Made by a program: the position numbers and the translations under genes
NCBI RefSeq assembly: GCF_045689235.1
Contig: NZ_CP136864.1
Span: 1,550,001-1,614,000 of the forward strand
DNA from: Congregibacter variabilis
GTDB lineage: Bacteria > Pseudomonadota > Gammaproteobacteria > Pseudomonadales > Halieaceae
DNA length: 64,000 nt
Direction of reading: 5' to 3'
Shown: positions 17,205-26,257 of the stretch, in pieces
Numbering within the stretch: position 1 is the stretch's first letter
How the letters are laid out: each line of letters starts with the position of its first letter
Notes under the pieces: model-generated
Databases searched by the model: none
Told to the model about the DNA's origin: nothing
What the model saw: only the letters and a program-made list of their open reading frames with translations

Positions 17205-18046
17205 TCGGCACGCCCCTTGACATGAATTGGGCCAAAACTTTCTGTTTGTACGATCTCAACCAACGACTCCTTGATCAGCTCCATGATGGCCAAAAAGGTC
17301 ACCACAACGCCCAACTTGCCCTCTTCTGCCGAAAACAAGGAAACAAACGGCACAAACTGCTTTCCCTGGAGCCTCTCAAGCACCTGGGACATACGCTCCC
17401 GGGTGGACAGGGCCTCGCGCTGCACCTGATGACTCTCGTACATCTGCGCACGCTTGAGCACATCCGACAGCACCATCAACAACTCACGCATATCCACATC
17501 GGGCGCGGGGCGCTCCTGCTCCACCGGCGGCGGCGCCGCCGATGCTATCCAGGTATCGCGCTCCATACGCGGCAGGTCTTCGATATCTTCCGCGGCTTTC
17601 TTGAATCGCTCATATTCCTGCAAACGACGAATAAGCTGCGCCCGAGGATCTTCTTCCTCGTCTTCTTCGGTCTTGGCCCTTGGCAACAGCATTCGCGACT
17701 TAATTTCGGCGAGCATGGCCGCCATAAGCAAGTATTCGGCCGCCAACTCGAACTGCATCGCATCCATCAAATCGACGTAATGCATATACTGCTCTGTGAT
17801 TCGAGAAACGTCGATTTCCAGAATATCGAGGTTCTGCCGACGAATCAGGTACAACAACAGGTCCAGGGGTCCTTCAAAGGCCTCTAAAAACACCTCCAGA
17901 GCCTGCGGCGGAATGTACAAATCCTTGGGCAGCTCGGTAACGGCCTTGCCCATAACCACTGCAAAGGGCATCTCCCCCTGGGTTGGCAGCTCAGGCCCCA
18001 CCAGCGAGACCCCCGCGTCAGTCAATTCTTGATTTTCGTTAGTCAC
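17201..18046 (-). CDS. scpA: Segregation and condensation protein A
   Basis: ScpA is the kleisin that bridges SMC heads. The 281-residue protein has the diagnostic N-terminal block EAFEGPLDLLLYLIRRQNLDILEI at about 52-76, the AAEYLLMAAMLAEIKSRMLLP helix, a charged linker (EDEEEDPRAQLIRRLQEY), and a C-terminal winged-helix domain. It shares a 4-nt overlap with scpB. A 33-nt gap separates it from yciO upstream. Confidence 0.95.
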   Translation of the reverse strand: MTNENQELTDAGVSLVGPELPTQGEMPFAVVMGKAVTELPKDLYIPPQALEVFLEAFEGPLDLLLYLIRRQNLDILEIDVSRITEQYMHYVDLMDAMQFELAAEYLLMAAMLAEIKSRMLLPRAKTEEDEEEDPRAQLIRRLQEYERFKKAAEDIEDLPRMERDTWIASAAPPPVEQERPAPDVDMRELLMVLSDVLKRAQMYESHQVQREALSTRERMSQVLERLQGKQFVPFVSLFSAEEGKLGVVVTFLAIMELIKESLVEIVQTESFGPIHVKGRAE

Positions 18047-18079
18047 AGAAGCACCGCTTAATAGTGAGGCAAGTATACC

Positions 18080-18706
18080 TCAGGCAGCCTCAAAGGGCGT
18101 TGGATCGCCCTTCCCTGCGCGCAGTAGCATAGGCTTTTCATCAGCCAGATCCACCACGGTGGTTGCCTCCATGCCACACCACCCTCCATCCACCACCAGA
18201 TCGACCTCGTGTTCCAGTAATTCGCGAATCTCATAAGGGTCGATAAGTGGCAGCTCATCCCCGGGCATAATCAGCGAGACGCTCATCAGTGGCTCGCCAA
18301 GGTCTCCCAGGAGTGCCTGCGTGATGGCATTGTCCGGCACTCTCAGGCCGATAGTCCGGCGTTTAGACTGCATCAATCGCCTGGGTACTTCGGTGGTTGC
18401 CCGCAGAATAAATGTGTACGGGCCTGGGGTATATTGCTTCAGCAGCCGATAAACCACATTATCCACGCGGGCATAGGTCGCTATCTCAGACAGATCCCGA
18501 CACACCAAGGTGAAATTATGCCGGTCGTCGAGCTTACGGATGCGACGTATACGGTCCAGCGCCGCTTTATCTCCGATGTGACAACCCAGGGCATAGCCCG
18601 AATCTGTGGGATAAACGATCACGCCGCCGCCACGCACGATATCCGCCGCCTGGCGAACCAGGCGAGCCTGAGGATTGTCCGGATGTATCTGGAAGAACTG
18701 ACTCAT
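18080..18706 (-). CDS. yciO: YciO, Sua5/YrdC/YciO-family protein
   Basis: The 208-residue protein closely resembles E. coli YciO: MSQFFQIHPDNPQARL, then VIVYPTDSGYALGC, NFTLVCRDLSE, PGPYTFILRAT and RRTIGLRVPDN. The family binds ATP, threonine and bicarbonate; TsaC/Sua5 members make threonylcarbamoyl-AMP for the t6A tRNA modification. YciO proteins have much weaker or uncertain activity of this kind, so I name it YciO rather than TsaC. It is the first gene of the yciO-scpA-scpB-rluB operon, divergent from yciB. Confidence 0.92.
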   Translation of the reverse strand: MSQFFQIHPDNPQARLVRQAADIVRGGGVIVYPTDSGYALGCHIGDKAALDRIRRIRKLDDRHNFTLVCRDLSEIATYARVDNVVYRLLKQYTPGPYTFILRATTEVPRRLMQSKRRTIGLRVPDNAITQALLGDLGEPLMSVSLIMPGDELPLIDPYEIRELLEHEVDLVVDGGWCGMEATTVVDLADEKPMLLRAGKGDPTPFEAA

Positions 18707-18803
18707 GGAAGTCCGCTCCGCGCTGACCTGTGAATTGTTTTACAATGCGGCCCTTTTAGCACCGCGCGGCATTCTAGCACTGCCGAGCGCCCTGGCGATT
18801 AGT

Positions 18804-19403
18804 ATGAAACAACTCCTGGAATTTATTCCCATAGCGCTGTTCTTTGTCGTCTATCAACTGGACGGAGAGACCCTGCGCCTGGGCAACTGGCAGCACGAAT
18901 TCGATGGCATTTTTAGTGCCACCACCGTGCTCATTATTGCCACAGCACTGCAGGTGCTGATTTCGCGCATAGCCAGCGGCTACTGGGACAAACGCGGTCT
19001 TTGGACATTTCTTGCGGTGGGTGTTTTTGGTGGTGCCACGCTCATACTGCGAGACCAGACCTTCATTCAATGGAAGCCTACGATCTTTAACTGGGCTCTG
19101 GCTATTGCGTTTGGTCTTTTCCACTTCATCGGCGGGCGCAATCTTCTGGAGCGTACCCTTGGAGCGCAGCTGGAACTCCCGAAGACCGTCTGGGCGCGAC
19201 TCAATCTATTATGGATCAGTAACTTTCTGATTGTGGGCGCGCTTAACCTTTACGTAGCCTACAGTTACAGCGAGTCCACCTGGGTCAGCTACAAGCTGTA
19301 TTCGGCTATTGGCTTCACGCTGCTACTTACTGTATTGACGGCTTTATTGGTTAGCCCGCACCTGCAGGCAGTCGAAGCCACAGCTGATTCAGAGAGCGAT
19401 TAA
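18804..19403 (+). CDS. yciB: YciB inner-membrane protein (septation protein A / IspZ family)
   Basis: A 199-residue multi-spanning membrane protein with five or so hydrophobic helices and the YciB signature: MKQLLEFIPIALFFVVY at the start, LQVLISRI, GGATLILRDQTFIQWKPT, and WARLNLLWISNFLIVGALNLYVAY. YciB contributes to envelope integrity and septum-related functions; the biochemical role is not settled. The frame extends upstream to 18705 but family length and N-terminus support the ATG at 18804. yciI follows after 20 nt. Confidence 0.93.
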   Translation: MKQLLEFIPIALFFVVYQLDGETLRLGNWQHEFDGIFSATTVLIIATALQVLISRIASGYWDKRGLWTFLAVGVFGGATLILRDQTFIQWKPTIFNWALAIAFGLFHFIGGRNLLERTLGAQLELPKTVWARLNLLWISNFLIVGALNLYVAYSYSESTWVSYKLYSAIGFTLLLTVLTALLVSPHLQAVEATADSESD

Positions 19404-19423
19404 CAAAAACCATCGAGAAATTT

Positions 19424-19723
19424 ATGTATTACGCCATATTCGGATACGACGTCCCCAACAGCCTGCCTTTAAGACTGAAGGTTCGCGAACAGCATTTAGC
19501 GCGGGTACAAGAACTGGCCAATGAGGGCCGGGTGCTTGTGGGCGGCCCCCATCCCGCGATCGACAGCGAGGACCCGGGCGAGAACGGCTTTACCGGCAGC
19601 CTGATTATCGCCGAGTTTCCGTCATTAGCTGATGCCCAACAGTGGGTTAGCGAAGACCCATATACGACCTCTGGCGTGTTTTCTCACGTTGAGGTGAAAC
19701 CTTTCAAGATCGTTATCCCCTGA
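19424..19723 (+). CDS. yciI: YciI-like protein
   Basis: A 99-residue YCII-domain protein (ferredoxin-like fold). It starts MYYAIFGYDVPNS and has the conserved REQHLARVQELANEGRVLVGGP with the His and the later Asp (SEDPYTTSGVFSHVEVKPF) that form the putative active-site pair of the family. Function in proteobacteria is unknown. The yciB-yciI adjacency is conserved in gammaproteobacteria. Confidence 0.92.
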   Translation: MYYAIFGYDVPNSLPLRLKVREQHLARVQELANEGRVLVGGPHPAIDSEDPGENGFTGSLIIAEFPSLADAQQWVSEDPYTTSGVFSHVEVKPFKIVIP

Positions 19724-19764
19724 ACCATGCCATGCGTATCAATACCATTAAACAAGGAGTATCC

Positions 19765-20430
19765 GTGATTCGACTTATGTTGATAATGCTGTTGAGTGTG
19801 AGCTCCGTCGCTTTCGCTCAGGAATCTCGCTACATCAGTGACGAGGTGTTTGTGGTGCTGCATGCAGGACCCGGCTCTAACTACCGCTGGCTGGGCAAAC
19901 TCATACCCGGAACGCAGCTCATAGAGAAGCGTCGCTCTACCGATGGCAATTGGGCCGAGGTGGCCACATCGCGCGGAACCGAGGGCTGGGTGCAGGCCGA
20001 GTACCTGTCCACCGAGGCGCCTGCGCAGGTTCGTCTGCCCGCGGTTGTGCGTCAGCTCGAAGAAGCCCAGCAGGAGTCCGCAGCCCTGCGCAGCAGCCTT
20101 GCGGAACTGCGAGCGACCCAGGATGACGTAAATGCGCAGCTCGCGAAAAGTAATGCAGACTTGCAACAGGTAAGTGAGGAACTCGCACAGCTGCGACAGA
20201 TATCGGGTAGCGCCGTGGAGACCGCCGACAACAATCGCCAGCTCGTAGAGGAGTCAGCGACCATGCGTACAACTCTTGATACCCTCCAGGCAGATAACCA
20301 ACGTCTGCAAGACCGCGTGCGTAGCAGTGCGTTTATGGATGGCGCTTTTGCCGTGTTCCTCGGGGTAATCATTACTTTGGTAGTGCCGCGACTGTGGCCC
20401 AAACGCAAAAACAGCTCAAGCTGGGCCTGA
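19765..20430 (+). CDS. SH3-domain envelope protein (TIGR04211/YgiM type)
   Basis: A protein of 221 residues from the GTG at 19765, which has a strong AAGGAG site 5 nt upstream and gives a clean signal peptide (IRLMLIMLLSVSSVAFAQ). An upstream ATG at 19732 would lengthen the N-terminus before the signal. The mature part begins with a bacterial SH3 domain (RYISDEVFVVLHAGPGSNYRWL to GTEGWVQAEYL), then a long coiled coil (about 75-190), and ends with one transmembrane helix (AVFLGVIITLVVPRLW) and a basic tail. This layout matches YgiM-type proteins. It is likely periplasmic with the C-terminus in the inner membrane; its function is unknown. Confidence 0.85.
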   Translation: MIRLMLIMLLSVSSVAFAQESRYISDEVFVVLHAGPGSNYRWLGKLIPGTQLIEKRRSTDGNWAEVATSRGTEGWVQAEYLSTEAPAQVRLPAVVRQLEEAQQESAALRSSLAELRATQDDVNAQLAKSNADLQQVSEELAQLRQISGSAVETADNNRQLVEESATMRTTLDTLQADNQRLQDRVRSSAFMDGAFAVFLGVIITLVVPRLWPKRKNSSSWA

Positions 20431-20466
20431 GATCACTCCCCAACGCTCGCAGACAGGAGATACAAC

Positions 20467-21069
20467 ATGCACCAACTTAACCGCTTTTTCCGTGTCGTAT
20501 GCAGCACCCTGCTGCTCGGCGCATTGAGCAATGCGGCGCTGGGCCAGTCCTCTTCACCCACGCCCCTGCCCAACCCCCAGGTCACCATCACGACGAATGT
20601 TGGTGCAATCAGCGTGCGTCTGTTTCGCGACAAGGCACCGGTTTCCGTTGAAAACTTTCTGAGCTATGTGGACGCAGGGTTTTATGACGGGACCATCTTC
20701 CACCGCGTCATACCAAACTTCATGATTCAAGGTGGCGGCATGACCCCGGACATGCAGGAAAAGCCCGTCGGCGACCCCATTGTCAACGAGTCAAAAAATC
20801 GTCTCCACAATGTTCGCGGGACGCTGGCCATGGCGAGAACATCAGATCCGGACTCAGCCACGGCGCAGTTCTTTATTAACCAGCGCACCAACTTGCGACT
20901 GGATTGGCAACCGGGCGCAGAAGGCTACACCGTATTTGGCGAAGTAATTGATGGCATGAGTATCGTGGATTACATCAGTACCTCGCCAACCGCACAGATC
21001 GGACCCCACGGAAATGTCCCCCTGGACCCGGTCATCATCACCAAGGTAGAGCGCAAGAGCCTGCTGTGA
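20467..21069 (+). CDS. ppiA: Cyclophilin-type peptidyl-prolyl isomerase, exported
   Basis: A 200-residue cyclophilin with an N-terminal signal peptide (FFRVVCSTLLLGALSNAALGQ). The mature domain has the family core DKAPVSVENFLSYVDAGFYDGTIFHRVI, IQGGG, and ATAQFFINQ. The Phe-His-Arg catalytic triad is present. It isomerises prolyl bonds in exported proteins and resembles PpiA. The gene overlaps pdxJ by 4 nt (GTGA). Confidence 0.93.
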   Translation: MHQLNRFFRVVCSTLLLGALSNAALGQSSSPTPLPNPQVTITTNVGAISVRLFRDKAPVSVENFLSYVDAGFYDGTIFHRVIPNFMIQGGGMTPDMQEKPVGDPIVNESKNRLHNVRGTLAMARTSDPDSATAQFFINQRTNLRLDWQPGAEGYTVFGEVIDGMSIVDYISTSPTAQIGPHGNVPLDPVIITKVERKSLL

Positions 21070-21830
21070 TCGCCCTTTCCGTCAATCTCAATAAAATCGC
21101 CCTGATCCGGAATTCTCGCGACACCGTCATACCCAGCGTGACCGAGCATGCACAAATGTGCATAGATGCGGGCGCCAATGGCATCACTGTGCACCCCCGT
21201 CCGGATCAACGACACATACGCGCTGACGATTGCCGCGATCTCGCACCCATGCTCAATGTTGAATTCAACATTGAAGGCAATCCCTTTGCCGGCCCTCGCG
21301 CGAGTGATCGAAAAGGCGTGAGCGATTATCCAGGCTTTATGGAATTGGTGCGGGAGCTGCGTCCAACGCAGTGCACACTGGTGCCTGATGGTGACACCCA
21401 ACTCACTTCAGACCACGGCTTCGATCTGCATCGTCAAGCCGAAGAGCTGCGCCCCATACTTGCTGAGCTTCGCGATCTAGGCATTCGCAGCAGCCTCTTC
21501 ATGGACCCTGTGCCAGAGCAAATGTCTCTCGCCGCCGAAATTGGCGCCGATCGAATCGAACTGTATACCGAGTCCTTTGCGGTAGCCGTTGCCAGCGATC
21601 ATGAGATTGCGCAAACCTACCAGCGCTTTAAGGACACCGCAGAAGCGGCCATACAAGCGGGTCTTGGCGTCAATGCAGGGCACGACCTCAATCTCCATAA
21701 TCTCCCTTATTTTCGGGAGCTACCCGGCTTGATGGAGGTCTCCATCGGACATGCGCTCACCATCGATGCATTACGCATGGGCATGCCTGCGGCCGTAGCG
21801 GCCTACCTGGCAGCACTGGCAGGCCGGTGA
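21066..21830 (+). CDS. pdxJ: Pyridoxine 5'-phosphate synthase, non-canonical PdxJ subtype
   Basis: PdxJ condenses 3-amino-2-oxopropyl phosphate with deoxyxylulose phosphate to pyridoxine phosphate. The 254-residue protein keeps the active-site blocks: SVNLNKIALIRNSR, ITVHPRPDQRHI, VEFNIEGNP, IELYTES, VNAGHDLNLHN and IGHA. Several blocks (N-K-IA in place of D-HIA, EFNIEGNP in place of NLEMA) resemble the Bacteroidetes/alphaproteobacterial subtype rather than the one usual in gammaproteobacteria, where pdxJ follows recO. Here it sits between a cyclophilin and an RluA-type gene, with GTGA overlaps on both sides. A second, canonical copy elsewhere is possible. Confidence 0.9.
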   Translation: MIALSVNLNKIALIRNSRDTVIPSVTEHAQMCIDAGANGITVHPRPDQRHIRADDCRDLAPMLNVEFNIEGNPFAGPRASDRKGVSDYPGFMELVRELRPTQCTLVPDGDTQLTSDHGFDLHRQAEELRPILAELRDLGIRSSLFMDPVPEQMSLAAEIGADRIELYTESFAVAVASDHEIAQTYQRFKDTAEAAIQAGLGVNAGHDLNLHNLPYFRELPGLMEVSIGHALTIDALRMGMPAAVAAYLAALAGR

Positions 21831-22516
21831 CCACAGGGTCTGATGCTCAGGAAACCCTTGAGCTACCGCCTTATATCGTTCCACACAGCCCAGAGCCCGT
21901 GCGAGTCATCTATGCAGATGACGACTTACTATTGATCCGCAAGCCTGACTTACTCCTGTCGGTACCGGGTCGCCACCCCCTGAATTACGACTGCATGATC
22001 ACCCGCCTGCAGGAGCGATTCCCGGACGCGTTGGTCGTTCATCGCCTGGATTTGGATACCTCAGGAATCATGATGGTAGCCCGGGGAAAAGCGTCTCAGG
22101 GTGCGCTCTCCCGGCTCTTTCAGGAACGCGCCGTTGAAAAGCACTATCGGGCATGGGTTGCAGGGACTGTAACCGCCGACGAAGGAAAAGTGGAATTCCC
22201 CATCGCCCGAGACTGGGAAAACCGGCCGCTGCAAAAAATCTGCGCAAAAACCGGAAAAAAGTCTCTCACCTACTTTAAGGTACTAAACAGAAAAGACGGC
22301 AATAGCCTGCTTGAACTGCAACCGGCGACCGGCCGCACACACCAGCTGCGTATACATTGCCGGGAAATGGGTCATCCCATTTTGGGCTGCGACATGTACG
22401 CGCCCCCCGCCATACTCGGCGCCGCACCCAGGCTTATGTTGCATGCCACACGCATCGCCTTTGCACATCCATCGACGGGTCGAAAAATAGTCGGACACTG
22501 TCCTGCGCCCTTTTAG
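21827..22516 (+). CDS. rluA: RluA-family pseudouridine synthase
   Basis: A 229-residue RluA-family enzyme without an S4 domain. It has the motif II active site HRLDLDTSGIMMVARG, the later RPLQKICAKTGKKSLTYF, and GRTHQLRIHCREMGHPILG. The short form and the ILGCDMYAP block fit RluA, which modifies 23S rRNA U746 and tRNA U32, but TruC and other single-domain members are alternatives. GTG start overlaps the pdxJ stop by 4 nt. It is the last gene of a plus-strand run and converges on sseA. Confidence 0.88.
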   Translation: MTTGSDAQETLELPPYIVPHSPEPVRVIYADDDLLLIRKPDLLLSVPGRHPLNYDCMITRLQERFPDALVVHRLDLDTSGIMMVARGKASQGALSRLFQERAVEKHYRAWVAGTVTADEGKVEFPIARDWENRPLQKICAKTGKKSLTYFKVLNRKDGNSLLELQPATGRTHQLRIHCREMGHPILGCDMYAPPAILGAAPRLMLHATRIAFAHPSTGRKIVGHCPAPF

Positions 22517-22543
22517 ACCGTAGCCATCGGTAACTGAAGGTAG

Positions 22544-23341
22544 CTACAGGTAACTACACCAGTCACTCCAACTGCCGCCGTAGAGCAAAACATCATCGCG
22601 ACCCAGTATCGCCAAAGAAAGCAGGTTTACACAGGCGGAGACACCAGAGCCGCAATACACAACCAGCGGTGACACTTCCAGGGTTTCCCCCCAACAGCTG
22701 CGCAACGCCTCCTCGTCAAGGAACATGCCTGTGTCATTGCTGAAGCTCTGCCAGGGAAGATTTATCGCGCCAGGGATATGTCCGGCAATAGGGTCGATGG
22801 GCTCGTGCTCGCCCCGATAACGTGGCCCTTCACGAGCATCCACCAAAACGGCGGACTGTCCCTGGAGTATGGCTAACTGCTCGCGGTCACAGCAGCCGGG
22901 CCAGGTTTCAGGGGCGACGATCGACGGCACAGCCTCCACACGCGGAGCCGAGGCTTCGGGCCTGCCGCCCTGAGCCAACCAGGCCGCATAGCCGCCATTC
23001 AAAAAGCTCGGTTGGCGATAGCCAAGGGCTCGCATCATCCACCAGCAGCGCGCAGCAAAGACAAAACGAGAATCGTCGTAAAGGACAACATCGGTATCTG
23101 GGCCTATGCCCAAGGCTGCAAGCTTGTCGGCAAAACTCTGAGGACCCGGTAAGGGATGACGCCCCCCGTGAACATCCACCTCAGCGGACATATCCTTTGC
23201 AAGATCAAGATACCGCGCGGCCGGCACATGCCCGGCCGAATATTCCTTTTGCCCCGCTGCAGCGTCCGCGAGGGAAAACCTGCAGTCGACCACCACACCG
23301 GAAAAATCCTCCAGCTCAGCCACGCTAAGAAACCCAGTCAT
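22544..23341 (-). CDS. sseA: Thiosulfate/3-mercaptopyruvate sulfurtransferase
   Basis: A 265-residue protein with two rhodanese domains. The inactive N-terminal domain starts VVVDCRFSLAD and the C-terminal domain has the active-site loop CGSGVSAC. CGSG[TV][TS] is the mercaptopyruvate sulfurtransferase type rather than the CRKGVT of rhodanese, so 3-mercaptopyruvate is the likely donor. I start at the ATG at 23341, with GGAG 10 nt upstream; a TTG at 23362 is in frame but has no such site. It is divergent from the DUF2244 gene. Confidence 0.9.
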   Translation of the reverse strand: MTGFLSVAELEDFSGVVVDCRFSLADAAAGQKEYSAGHVPAARYLDLAKDMSAEVDVHGGRHPLPGPQSFADKLAALGIGPDTDVVLYDDSRFVFAARCWWMMRALGYRQPSFLNGGYAAWLAQGGRPEASAPRVEAVPSIVAPETWPGCCDREQLAILQGQSAVLVDAREGPRYRGEHEPIDPIAGHIPGAINLPWQSFSNDTGMFLDEEALRSCWGETLEVSPLVVYCGSGVSACVNLLSLAILGRDDVLLYGGSWSDWCSYL

Positions 23342-23458
23342 GATTCTGATCTCCTGAAACAAGCATCGCGTACTACTATTGGGCGATTTTTTCGCCTCAG
23401 TGTGTACGCCATTTAAGGTGCACTATACTCAGGCCGCATCATAAAAGGATTAAAGCTA

Positions 23459-23962
23459 GTGGTCAGCAGCAGTCGCAGCGATGCTTCACTGGTAATCATC
23501 GCCAAACCCAACCATTCCTCGAGCTGGCGGAACAACAAGCTGGCACTGCTTGCTGTTTCCGTGCCATCCATGGGAGCAGCGATAGGATTCACAGCGCTGG
23601 GGGCATGGCCAATACTGCCTTTTGCCGGAGCAGAGTTGTTTGCGCTTGCGGCGGCGCTTTACTACGTCAACTGGAAACTCGAATATCGCCATGTGATTAC
23701 TCTTGACGAGCAGACTGTCTCCATAGACAAGGGTCACTATGCCCCCAAGCGCCGCTGGCGATTTGCCAGAGATCAGGTCGCTCTGGCCATAACCCCTGAG
23801 AAACACCCCTGGGAAGGCCCGGGTGTGACGGTTCATGGCAAAGAAGAGACCGTCATAGTCGGAGAATTTCTCAATCGCGATGACTGCTTGTCTCTGGTAG
23901 CGCTACTTCGCGAGGAACTTCTGGTGCGTACTCATGGACCAATTCGTCGTATCAAAATCTGA
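23459..23962 (+). CDS. DUF2244 membrane protein
   Basis: A 167-residue protein with two adjacent transmembrane helices near residues 28-66 (LALLAVSVPSMGAAIGFTALGAW, ELFALAAALYYV) and a soluble C-terminal part with WRFARDQVALAI and VIVGEFLNRDDCLSLVALLREEL. This is the DUF2244 layout; the function is unknown. The start is a GTG with an AAGGA patch about 10 nt before it. It converges on the crotonase gene. Confidence 0.8.
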   Translation: MVSSSRSDASLVIIAKPNHSSSWRNNKLALLAVSVPSMGAAIGFTALGAWPILPFAGAELFALAAALYYVNWKLEYRHVITLDEQTVSIDKGHYAPKRRWRFARDQVALAITPEKHPWEGPGVTVHGKEETVIVGEFLNRDDCLSLVALLREELLVRTHGPIRRIKI

Positions 23963-24000
23963 TGAACCTCAGGGCTATTGAACCTGTGATTTGATCACAG

Positions 24001-24774
24001 TCAGATCTTAGCAAAATCGCCGTGGCGTCCGAGGCCACTGCTGAAGCGCTCGGCACCACGACGGGTCTCTCCACTGTGAACCACCGCCTCTCCCCCTGCA
24101 TACTCATAGGCAAGAGCCGACTCTGCGCCAAGCGACCATTGCGCCAGCGCACTTGTCCTATCAGCTCGCATACATGCCTGGGGGAAGCTGGCTATTTGCT
24201 CGGCGAGCGCCAGGGCTTCAGACCCAGCCGCTCCCGGCGCCGCCAGACGATTCACCAGCCCTATATCAAGAGCCTCTGAGGCCCCAACGGGTCGCCCAGT
24301 GAGAATCATATCCATAGCCCTGGACTGACCAATCAGTCGCGGCAGACGCACAGTGCCCCCATCAATCAAAGGGACTCCCCAGCGCCGGCAAAAAACACCA
24401 AAAACGGCATCAGGATCCGCGACACGCAGGTCGCACCAAAGCGCAAGCTCGAGCCCCCCGGCTACGGCATGCCCCTCCACAGCGGCAATCACAGGCTTGG
24501 ACAGCTGCATGCGTGAGGGACCCATGGGGCCATCCCCAAAAGCCTGCATGCGATTCATACTATCGCCGCTGGCCACCGCTTTGAGGTCAGCACCCGCGCA
24601 AAACGTGCCAGCGCTGCCCTGCAAAACAGCGACATCCAGTGAATCGTCGGAATCAAATTCGCGAAAGGCCTTTGCAAGGAGCGCGGCCGTAGGACCATCT
24701 ACCGCATTACGACTTTCCGGCCGGTTAATTTCCACACGCAAAATCCGCCCGATACTTTCGACCACCACCGTCAT
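24001..24774 (-). CDS. Enoyl-CoA hydratase/isomerase (crotonase) family protein
   Basis: A 257-residue crotonase. The oxyanion-hole motifs are present: FCAGADLKAV and the second one, AVEGHAVAGGLELALWCDLRVAD, with the catalytic region FGVFCRRWGVPLIDGGTVRLPRLIG. The Glu of GLELALWCD is in the first catalytic position, but the second Glu typical of true hydratases (…E…) is replaced by the GVPLIDGG stretch, so the reaction could be isomerase- or hydrolase-like. Start at ATG 24774 with GGAG 7 nt before. It is alone and not in an apparent beta-oxidation operon. Confidence 0.87.
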   Translation of the reverse strand: MTVVVESIGRILRVEINRPESRNAVDGPTAALLAKAFREFDSDDSLDVAVLQGSAGTFCAGADLKAVASGDSMNRMQAFGDGPMGPSRMQLSKPVIAAVEGHAVAGGLELALWCDLRVADPDAVFGVFCRRWGVPLIDGGTVRLPRLIGQSRAMDMILTGRPVGASEALDIGLVNRLAAPGAAGSEALALAEQIASFPQACMRADRTSALAQWSLGAESALAYEYAGGEAVVHSGETRRGAERFSSGLGRHGDFAKI

Positions 24775-24920
24775 TGTCACTCTCCCTGGCTGGCTGCTGC
24801 TTCCGCGTAAACGTCGATCCTTTTGCTATCGACAGATCAAGGTAGTTGGCTTGGCGCTCCGGTTACTGCGCACAGTCACGACCATGCTACCCTTCGCGCT
24901 TTTGTGAATCGATCAATTTT

Positions 24921-26252
24921 ATGTCTTCTGATTCTGGCAACAACAGCACCGTAGGTTTTGTAAGCTTGGGCTGCCCAAAAGCCCTGGTAGACTCCGAGCG
25001 AATCCTCTCGCAACTGAAACTGGACGGCTATGACATTGTCGGCAGCTATGCCGACGCCGAACTGGTTGTAGTCAACACCTGCGGGTTTATCGACAGCGCC
25101 AAGGAAGAATCACTTCAGGCCATCGGCGAAGCCATCTCAGAGAATGGTCGCGTCATCGTCACCGGCTGCATGGGCAAGGGAGCTGATGCCGAGCGTATTC
25201 GTGCGGAGCACCCAAAGGTACTCTCGGTAACAGGGCCGGCGGCCTACGAAGAAGTCGTTGCAGCGGTACACGAATATGTTCCTGCACCACCCCCGCGAGA
25301 CGCATTCACCGACCTTATCCCCACATCGTCGATACGACTCACTCCGCGGCACTATGCCTATCTAAAGATCTCCGAAGGCTGCAACCATCGATGCAGCTTT
25401 TGCATTATCCCTTCCATGCGCGGAGACCTTGTTAGTCGCCCCATCGGTGATGTCATGGACGAGGCCGAGGCGCTGGTGCGCTCAGGTGTTCGGGAACTAC
25501 TTGTGATCTCTCAGGACACCAGTGCTTACGGCGTGGACCTGAAGTACCGCACGGGATTCTGGCAGGGCCGTCCGTTGTCGACTCGCATGGAAAGCCTGTG
25601 CGCCGCCTTGGGCGAACTCGGCGTATGGGTCCGGCTGCACTATGTTTACCCCTACCCCCATGTGGACAAAGTGATCCCCCTGATGGCGGAAGGAAAAATC
25701 CTCCCTTATCTGGATATTCCTTTCCAGCATGCGAGCCATGCCGTTCTCAAACGTATGAAGCGACCAGCGGCCACAGAAAAAGTGCTTAACCGTATTCATA
25801 ATTGGCGCTCTCAGTGCCCCGATATCACACTGCGAAGCACTTTTATTGTGGGCTTTCCCGGCGAGACCGATGCTGAGTTCGAAGAGCTGTTGAGTTTTCT
25901 CGACGAAGCGCAGCTGGATCGCGTGGGCTGCTTCCAATACTCCCCGGTCACCGGCGCAGCAGCGAATGAACTGGCAGACCACGTTCCTGATGAAGTTAAG
26001 CAGGAGCGCTACGAACGTTTCATGCTGCGCCAGCAGGCCATTAGTGCACAACGCCTTCAAGCACGGGTGGGCCGTGAAATTGAGGTGCTGATAGACACCG
26101 TGGATCACGAAGGCGCCATAGGGCGTTCCAGTGCCGATGCTCCAGAGATAGACGGGCGGGTACATATTCCCACAGCCACAGACTTAACGCCGGGAGACTG
26201 GGTTCGTGGCACGGTATCCAAAGCTGACGAATACGACCTCTGGATCGACTAG
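24921..26252 (+). CDS. rimO: Ribosomal protein S12 methylthiotransferase RimO
   Basis: A radical-SAM/MiaB-family enzyme of 443 residues that adds a methylthio group to Asp88 of S12. The N-terminal UPF0004 domain carries three cluster cysteines (SLGCPKALVDSE, VVNTCGFID, TGCMGKG), the radical SAM domain has CNHRCSFC near residue 155, and a C-terminal TRAM domain follows (IEVLIDTVD to DEYDLWID). The CPKALVDSE and YPYPHVDKVI blocks separate RimO from MiaB. The ATG at 24921 has no clear Shine-Dalgarno; the open frame runs on upstream to 24846 but the family N-terminus supports 24921. Confidence 0.97.
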   Translation: MSSDSGNNSTVGFVSLGCPKALVDSERILSQLKLDGYDIVGSYADAELVVVNTCGFIDSAKEESLQAIGEAISENGRVIVTGCMGKGADAERIRAEHPKVLSVTGPAAYEEVVAAVHEYVPAPPPRDAFTDLIPTSSIRLTPRHYAYLKISEGCNHRCSFCIIPSMRGDLVSRPIGDVMDEAEALVRSGVRELLVISQDTSAYGVDLKYRTGFWQGRPLSTRMESLCAALGELGVWVRLHYVYPYPHVDKVIPLMAEGKILPYLDIPFQHASHAVLKRMKRPAATEKVLNRIHNWRSQCPDITLRSTFIVGFPGETDAEFEELLSFLDEAQLDRVGCFQYSPVTGAAANELADHVPDEVKQERYERFMLRQQAISAQRLQARVGREIEVLIDTVDHEGAIGRSSADAPEIDGRVHIPTATDLTPGDWVRGTVSKADEYDLWID

Positions 26253-26257
26253 TCACC

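Noticed and set aside
23984..24000. Perfect palindrome CTGTGAT-TTG-ATCACAG, resembling a CRP site
   Set aside because: The half-sites TGTGA and TCACA are 5 nt apart, not the 6 of CRP, and the site lies between two convergent stop codons, so it is more likely an RNA end structure; no T-run confirms a terminator.
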